Shown here: positions 58,382 through 64,000 of the stretch, in pieces
Layout: each line of letters starts with the position of its first letter
How positions within the stretch are numbered: the stretch's first letter is position 1
Assembly: GCA_963556145.1 (NCBI GenBank)
Contig: OY744462.1
Location: 4,402,001-4,466,000 of the forward strand
Origin: Hygrocybe punicea
Taxonomy: Eukaryota > Basidiomycota > Agaricomycetes > Agaricales > Hygrophoraceae
Direction: 5' to 3'
Length of the DNA stretch: 64,000 nucleotides
Notes under the pieces: generated by a model
What the model saw: the letters and a program-made list of their open reading frames with translations, nothing else
Told to the model about the DNA's origin: nothing
The model's database searches: none
Made by a program: the position numbers and the translations under genes

Positions 58382-59473
58382 CATGTTGGTACTGGCTCCG
58401 CAGTCGATGATGATGCTCCCCTTCCTTTGGTTTGGTTCGGTCGTGAGATAGGCATAAATGCGGGACCAACCCCATTGATTAATGATTACATTTCCTGTGT
58501 CTGCTACATGGGCTTCGTCCCCATCATCTGATTCGTTGTCTGAGTTGCTACTGGTATTGTCCTCCTCGACTTTGTGTGCTTTGCTGTGCTCCTTTTTGTG
58601 CTTGCCCTTTCCCCCTCTTTTGTTCTCCATCCCTTTTAGGTTTCGGCAGTCTTTCAATGTGTGTGCGCAGCAGCCATGTACCTTGCAGAAGAGTTTCTTT
58701 TTCTCCATCTTTGATGCCTTAACAGCGGACTTGTTGTTTGGCATCAGTGTCTCTGTTTGGCCCATGGCATCACCGGTCTTTTGTAGGTCTGCTGCGTGTG
58801 CTGCAAGTTTTGCTTCGACAGTGGGTAGCTTGAGTTTTTTGCTGTCTGGTACCAATCCCATGATGGCAGTCTTGAGCGTCTTCCACTCATTGTCATCCAG
58901 GATAGATTTAAGTAGGAGTAGAGGTAGTAGATCTTCTGGCAATGTGTAACCCAGTGTCATGAGTCAATTGCTGCTTGCAAGGAATGTTGCGATATGTTCA
59001 GACATGGACTTTGACGAGGGTGAACCTCCGAATTTGACAGAGATGAGGTTGACGAGTGTGTGGAAGGCTGTGGTGACAACATTGGTTTTGTAGTATCGTT
59101 TCGTGATTGTGTCGTATAGTTCTTTAGCTGAGGGTTTGTCTCTGATGCTTAGTAGGATGTTGTCACTTATGTAGTGCTGTATGATTCCCATGGCTTTTCC
59201 GTCGCACACTTCCCAGGTGTCGTTGTAGCTTATCTTGGATGCAGATGTTGATAGCATGGATGCAGATGTTGATGCACTTGGCGTGGTGGGTGCTGGTTTG
59301 GCGTCTGTGCCTGTAACGACTCCTAGGACCTGTTTTTCGCTGAGTGCCCCCTTGATTCATATATTCCATATCGTGAAATTTGATGGACCCTCTAGTACCG
59401 GGCAGTTTGGTGTTGATGACGTGGCATCTGACATCTCATGCGATGTAGTTGGTCTTTGGTGTTTAACTGCCAT
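58382..59473 (-). pseudogene. Ty1/copia Gag and start of protease, cut by X2
   Basis: The ATG at 59473 begins Gag. The frame includes ISYNDTWEVCDGKAMGII, ELYDTITKRYY, a CCHC-like knuckle (CKVHGCCAHTLKDC), an acidic linker, and the aspartic protease site IIDCGAST, then stops at the X2 insertion. TGA codons at about 59358 and 58965 fit former CGA. Integrase and reverse transcriptase of this copy are not in place. It is on the opposite strand to the copia fragment at 51300. Confidence 0.85.
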
Positions 59474-59549
59474 GCGAGAGTGGGTGCAAGTCGTGTTTGT
59501 AGCGTGATGCCGTCGTTTGCGTTTGAGGGCTTTTGACCATTAGAAACGA

Positions 59550-59564
59550 CCAGGGCTCATAACC
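59550..59564 (-). promoter_or_regulatory. Copia primer-binding site, initiator-tRNA-Met half-tRNA type
   Basis: On the minus strand GGTTATGAGCCCTGG follows the LTR. It is complementary to the anticodon stem-loop of initiator tRNA-Met (GGGCUCAUAACCC), the internal-fragment priming known from copia-type elements. The position between LTR and Gag fits. Confidence 0.7.
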
Positions 59565-59567
59565 TTT

Positions 59568-59838
59568 TGTGACTGTATTGTAAATCTCAGTTGTTGTCAG
59601 AGTAAATGACTGTATATTGTTATGTACCTGTATTGTAAATCCAGTACAGAGATTAGTGCATGTGAATGTAACTGTGTGGTGATGTGAACATACCTCAGTT
59701 GTTGTCAGAGTAAATGACTGAGGTATTCGCAGTCCTGGACCCCAAACATTATTTGGGTGTTCGGGGTTTGCCACATTCAGCCAGCATTCCCCATATGGGT
59801 GGAGCCTTAGCTTGCTACCTTTGTTCTTCTCTCTTGAC
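59568..59838 (-). mobile_element. Copia 5' LTR
   Basis: On the minus strand it runs from TGTCAAGAGAGAAG to ACAGTCACA just before the primer-binding site. An internal direct repeat (CAGTCATTTACTCTGACAAC) occurs twice. Exact ends are inferred from TG...CA and the primer-binding site. Confidence 0.55.
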
Positions 59839-59843
59839 AACTA

Positions 59844-60333
59844 TTTGCATTGTTATCTGACTTGTCAAAATATTGCAGAAAGTAATATTATCTAAAAGTG
59901 GTATTCACAAAGAAAATAGTGCATACAGAAATTACAATTATTTAGGCCTTTATTGTTTTCATTATTGTGAACATGTATTCAGAAAAGAGAAAATGATTCA
60001 AATACTTAGGATTTCTTGACCAATATCTATGGCTTTTATTGTGAGGGCAGAATTTTAGACTATTTGGTCTCCAGATAATTGGGACCTGGCTTGTGCCTGA
60101 ATTATCTTAAGACCAAATATCTTGAAGATCTGCCTGACAATAAGATCCATAGATATCCAGCCAGAAATCCTAAATATTTGGGTCTTTTTCTTTTTCTGAA
60201 TATATGTACACAATAATGAAACAATAAAGGCCTAAATAATTGTATTTTCTATCTGCACTATTTTCTGTATGAATACCACATTTAGATATCATTATTTTCT
60301 ACAATATTTTCACAAGTGAGATAACAATGCAAA
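59844..60333. mobile_element. 490-bp TA-flanked palindromic MITE
   Basis: The ends TTTGCATTGTTATCTGAC and a near-complement are flanked by TA (59842-59843 and 60334-60335). The ~215-bp arms pair around a centre near 60098. It is adjacent to the copia LTR start. It is not related in sequence to the 813-bp palindrome at 33951. Confidence 0.85.
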
Positions 60334-60659
60334 TAATTTTAAAATGTGACTGGATATTTGCACATTATTTGATCAAAAAAATCCTCATCAGTCTCCTGTG
60401 TAAGCTGCTTCCTTGTCACACTTTTGAATTCTTTGTTCAACAACTTGGTCCCGTCTCCACTTGAGGGTAGTTAATGGCACGGGTAACCCCTGGGTACAAC
60501 TGGGTGTACCCGTACCCATACCTGGCTTTACCCGTACCCGTGGCGACGGGTACGGGTTCTGGTGGGTACGGGTCCAGGTACGCCTAGTTACCCGGGGGTA
60601 TCCCACCACAATGTGGTGGGGTGCTGGTGAGGTGTCACCAGTGAGGTCTCGAACCCCCT

Positions 60660-60972
60660 GCAACCTCGCGAATGCAGCCCAACGTCAATTGACGTTGGGA
60701 TTGTGTACTCGCGAGGTGTTGGCCAGGGGGGCGGGGACCTGGGCACTGCTGCCAGGAACCTCGCACACCGTACCCATTATCAGCGGGTACCCACCACATT
60801 CCATCCTAAGTACCTCGCGAACAATGGGGGCGCGTCAATTGACGCGCTCCGTTTGTTTTTGCGAGGTTGGATGAGGCTTGGGGAGTTTCCATGGGCGTCC
60901 ACGCGTGCTCACTACCTCGCAAACAATGGGGGCACATCAATTGACGCGCTCCGTGTTTTCGCGAGGTTGGAT
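60660..60972. repeat. Three ~57-bp hairpin mini-units with central TCAATTGA
   Basis: Units at about 60662-60718, 60810-60867 and 60911-60968 start ACCTCGC(G/A)A, have TCAATTGA in a larger palindrome at the centre, and end T(C/T)GCGAGGT or TTGCGAGGT. Related units are at 57494-57550 and about 51247-51298. Confidence 0.75.
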
Positions 60973-61035
60973 GGGGCTGGGGATGTCCCATGGGCATCCG
61001 CCTCGTTTCCGTCATCCGTTGCCCCCATCCCCGTT

Positions 61036-61629
61036 GTGACAGCAAGTTCTGTTGTAGACCCGAATGGGAATCTACGAAAAGGGTGATCAGCTAAGAAGTG
61101 ATAAGAGGAGTTTAGTGTCTATGTAGTCTAGTCAATCCAACCTGAATCCAGGGTTCCGGATCAGAGGGGAAGCGAAGGGAGTGGAGTACGAAGACTAATA
61201 TGGAGACGATACGAAGCGAGGACTAAGAAATAGAACTGAAGGGGAGTGATAACCTGTATTTTCTATATATGGTTGTAGTATAAGGGTACATCTTTTATAC
61301 TACTGGGAGTGATCCCGTGCTGTAGTAACTATGTACTACAAGTGAAGGCTGTAACTGATGGTAGAGGAGTGGAGCGGAGTATAGGAGGAATGGTGCTATG
61401 TACTAAGTAACGGGAAATGAAGATATATCATATGTAACTATATACGTACTGATTCCGGGTCGTTAGAGACATCGCATCTTGAGTACAAATGATTCCGGAG
61501 GCGGAATCCGGACCGGAATCGACGGAGAGGACCGGAATCGGGCGGAATCAACAATACATGAATGGGAATGGACGGGGACGATGTGGGATATGAAGAGGAT
61601 TTGGGTCCAGACGGCCCAAAGCCTCTACA
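61036..61629. repeat. ~594-bp block shared with 50018-50605, possibly a solo LTR
   Basis: It runs from GTGACAGCAAGTTCTG to GCCTCTACA and is nearly identical to 50018-50605. CCGTT occurs on both sides of this copy (61031-61035 and 61630-61634), suggesting an inserted LTR. The other copy has no such duplication, and the ends are not TG...CA, so the nature of the block is open. Confidence 0.5.
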
Positions 61630-62260
61630 CCGTTCCCGTGCTCGCTGTCCTCGTCGTCGCCATTGTCGTCATCCCCGTTGCCGTCGTCCTTCTTGTCCTG
61701 GTCTCCGTTGTCCTCATTGTCCCGTTCCCCCATTGTCGTCTTCCCGTTGTCGTCTTCCCGTTGTCATAGTTGCCGTTCCTGCTTTGTCGTCGTCTTCCCG
61801 TTCTCGCCGTCGTTGCGTTCGTCGTCATTCTTGTCTTCATTTACCCCGTTGTCCTCATTCCCGTTGTCCTCGTTCTTGCTGTCATGGTCGGCCTGGGTTG
61901 TCCCCATTCTCGGCTGCATCCCATCTGCTTGTTGCTGTTGCCGTGTTCACGTTCATTTGGCGCGAGGGTGTGAGAAAAAAACCTAAAAGTATTTAAGTAG
62001 TTAGTAGAATAAATGAATAAATGAATAGAATGCTTACCTGGGGTGCCCTGGCACCCACACCCGTTGCCGTGTCATTGTTGTTGAAGGAAATCATATGTCA
62101 CGGGACCGTGACAGTACCCGTGAGCTAACCCGTGAAAACCCGTACCCGGCGGCACGGGTACGGGTTTGTCACGGGTCCCGATGTGGCTACCCGTACCCGT
62201 ACCCGGGCCTACCCGTAGGAAAAACCCGCACGGGTTCATGTACCCGTGCAATACACTACT

Positions 62261-63264
62261 TGAGGGGGAGTGTTGGATATTCAATCAGAGACTCAACATT
62301 TAGGGTAATGAAACCTTTGTTTGTTGATTGACAACTCAGTTCTCCTACAGAGACTGAGTCATAAGTCCTGTCATTTTACTCTGTATCTTCTATTCTAACA
62401 TTGTATATAGTTTACTTTATATCTAGGTAACTAAAATAGTGATGGATAGGTTTGGTTCTGAACCGAGGTTTGGACCTGAACTGAACTGAACTGAACCTGA
62501 AATAGGGTTCAGGTTCAAGCTGAAGCCTGAACCGAACCTGAGGTTCAGTTCAAGGTTCAGGCAGGGGGGAAATTCTGTGAACCTGGTTCAAACCAGTTTG
62601 AACCTGAACCTAAACTTCAACAAATGTGATATAATTTTGCCTAATTTTTGGAAGAAACATGATCACTTTTGTCTTGTTGTAGCTAACAACTCCCTGTTAA
62701 ATCCTGCCAATCTCCTTCAGGGGTTTTGAGCTCTGGATTTGTCAGGATAAGTTGGTATAAGTTGTATAATATCTGAGGATTATGCCAAGGTAAGCCTCAA
62801 GTATGTATGATATATTATATTATCATTATTTTTAAGTACCACAGTTGCAACATTGAAGCTGATAAGCTTAATTTCTTTAACATGTTAGCTTTAAGTGATA
62901 CAAATGTACAGTAATACATACAATTTGCTCTAAAGGAACCTTTGTTCATGCTATATAACCACAAGGCATAAAATAAAGGCATTTATACTGAATAAAAATG
63001 TAATCTAGCCCTATGATACACTTACAGGTTTGGTTCAGGGTTCAGATCAGGGTGAACCTGAACTGAACCTGTTTGAACCTGAACCTAAGGTTCAGTTCAA
63101 GGTTCAGCATATTGACTGAACTGAACCTTAGGTTCGGTTCAAGGTTCGGATTTTTTTGGCCTGAACCGGACCAAACCAAACCTGTCCATCACTAAACTAA
63201 AATATATATCAGTTCTCCTACAGAGACTTTACTTTATATCTAGTCTAGTGCCGATTCTCTAACA
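62261..63264 (+). mobile_element. Copia polypurine tract and 3' LTR, split by a MITE
   Basis: TGAGGGGGAG precedes TGTTGGATATTC (62271), and the LTR ends CTCTAACA at 63264. Without the nested MITE and one TSD it is about 228 bp. The internal part of this retrotransposon is missing; the hAT-type element at 60468 sits in its polypurine tract. Confidence 0.75.
62437..63194. mobile_element. 758-bp hAT-type MITE, TSD AACTAAAA
   Basis: The ends are TAGTGATGGATAGGTTTGG and the complement of TAGTGATGGACAGGTTTGG. AACTAAAA flanks it at 62429-62436 and 63195-63202. GGTTCAGTTCAAGGTTCAG-type subterminal repeats fill both ends. It lies within the copia 3' LTR. Confidence 0.93.
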
Positions 63265-63706
63265 AGTTGTCTTAGAGGTGAAGCAGGAATCTGTCTTGGT
63301 TTTGTCTTGTAAAGCTCCAGGTTGCAAGACCATTTGGGTAAGTCTTCCAGTATCCAATTTGACCTACCCTGGACTGACACTCTTACCAGTTTCATCTTGC
63401 ATGCTTTAACTATGATTTTGCTCCATGAAACTCGGTGTGTCCAAGCTGCAAACCAATGGTACCAAGCGGCGCCGCTAACAGCATGATATATATTACATAC
63501 ATATCTATAATAGTATCTTGAGGATGGTTTTCTGCCAAAAATATATACACGTGATCTAAACATACCAAATATAATGTGAGTGTATATCGGAAATTCCCGT
63601 CCCGCCACCCCTTGCCTTCGGCTATCACTCATCTTGTACTTGCCAATCGCGAAAACTTATACCAGTGAATTTTTTCCCTGATTTGTAAAGTATACACGGC
63701 GGTGGA
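63265..63706. other. 3' flank of the flotillin-like gene, no feature seen
   Basis: Between the last LTR and the flotillin-like stop there is an open minus-strand frame (63240-63632). It has no similarity I recognise and starts inside the LTR, so I do not call it a gene. The region probably holds the 3' untranslated region. Confidence 0.4.
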
Positions 63707-64000
63707 CTACTTCTTAACATCAGCACTCATGCCCGCAGCGAGTCCTAAAGCCATTGTGTTTCCCATCTGCGCCCCAGGGCCCTCTAATGGCATGAAGACA
63801 GTCTTCGATCCAAAAGCCCTCACTCTCTGGACGTCCATACGTCTTAACTCCATCTCCCTCGCGAACTGGTCGACGACCTCACTGTCGGCCTTCGCTTTGG
63901 TGCGGATAGCTTTAGCATCGGCCTCTGCCGCGAGACGCGTTACTTCTGCTTGAGCCTCTGCTTCGATTTTCAGTCGTTCGGCCTGTGCTTTTGCAGCTGC
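63707..64000 (-). CDS. SPFH/flotillin-like membrane scaffold protein, C-terminal part
   Basis: The frame enters from the right edge and stops with TAG at 63707-63709. It shows the Ala/Glu/Lys-rich helical region of flotillins (AERLKIEAEAQAEVTRLAAE, VVDQFAREMELRRMDV) and a C-terminal FMPLEGPGAQMGNTMALGL tail. Such proteins scaffold membrane microdomains. The SPFH domain itself would lie outside the window. No stop or intron is seen in the visible 97 residues. It appears to be a functional host gene bordering the transposon block. Confidence 0.75.
   Translation of the reverse strand, partial: AAAKAQAERLKIEAEAQAEVTRLAAEADAKAIRTKAKADSEVVDQFAREMELRRMDVQRVRAFGSKTVFMPLEGPGAQMGNTMALGLAAGMSADVKK

Larger units (their letters stand above)
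60468..62258. mobile_element. Non-autonomous hAT-type element, TSD CTTGAGGG
   Basis: CTTGAGGG flanks it at 60460-60467 and 62259-62266. The ends TAGTTAATGGCACGGGTA and the complement of TAGTGTATTGCACGGGTA are followed by dense CGGGTA/TACCCG repeats. It inserted in the polypurine tract of a copia element (CTTGAGGGGGAG, then the LTR). Inside are three hairpin mini-units (60650-60970) and a ~594-bp block shared with 50018-50605. No transposase frame is present. Confidence 0.88.

Noticed and set aside
63240..63632. 130-codon minus-strand frame before the flotillin-like gene
   Set aside because: It overlaps the end of an LTR and shows no recognisable motif or homologue; probably chance.

Overview
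The window looks like a transposon-saturated intergenic block from an agaricomycete (Basidiomycota) genome. The evidence is short introns (44-58 nt) in a diaphanous-type formin, DUF6589 and Tnp2-family proteins typical of mushroom genomes, and a Helitron and several hAT, Tc1/mariner and Ty1/copia elements. I cannot assign a species. A 100-N scaffold gap lies at 55753-55852.

Only two ordinary cellular genes are visible, both cut by the window edges: a 14-exon formin on the minus strand (1-5233) and the C-terminus of an SPFH/flotillin-like protein on the minus strand (63707-64000). About 58 kb of nested mobile elements lies between them.

Block 1 (5342-17357) is a candidate two-gene transposon. 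It has a RecQ-like helicase on + and a DUF6589 protein on -, converging between 14-bp inverted ends. The helicase is split by a non-autonomous Helitron-like element (7308-12459). That carries a two-gene Tc1/mariner element with ~390-bp TIRs (8396-12373), whose transposase intron holds a palindromic hAT MITE (11342-11540). A solo LTR (12959-14607, TSD GTTGT) sits where the two genes meet.

Block 2 (17592-20389) is another Helitron-like copy, split by a hAT-type element with TSD ATTCATGC.

Block 3 (20970-30871) is a hAT element whose transposase gene is split by a 6.45-kb Tnp2-type element (23158-29609). The Tnp2 element carries a transposase and a second, unrecognised protein gene.

Block 4 (31000-34802) holds dispersed and tandem repeats and a third Helitron-like copy split by an 813-bp TA-flanked palindrome.

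Block 5 (34803-49687) is a ~14.9-kb Helitron on the minus strand. It has an HUH Rep/helicase reading frame broken only by stop codons that C:G to T:A transitions could create, and a ubiquitin-protease-like C-terminal domain. It also holds a solo LTR (TSD CACAA) and several tandem arrays, among them ten units of a 146-147-bp GC-rich repeat.

Block 6 (49743-63264) is a graveyard of Ty1/copia fragments, solo LTRs, hAT-like elements and MITEs, many with identifiable target-site duplications. Nearly all mobile-element genes here are decayed; the best preserved are the Helitron Rep/helicase core and the Tnp2 gene.
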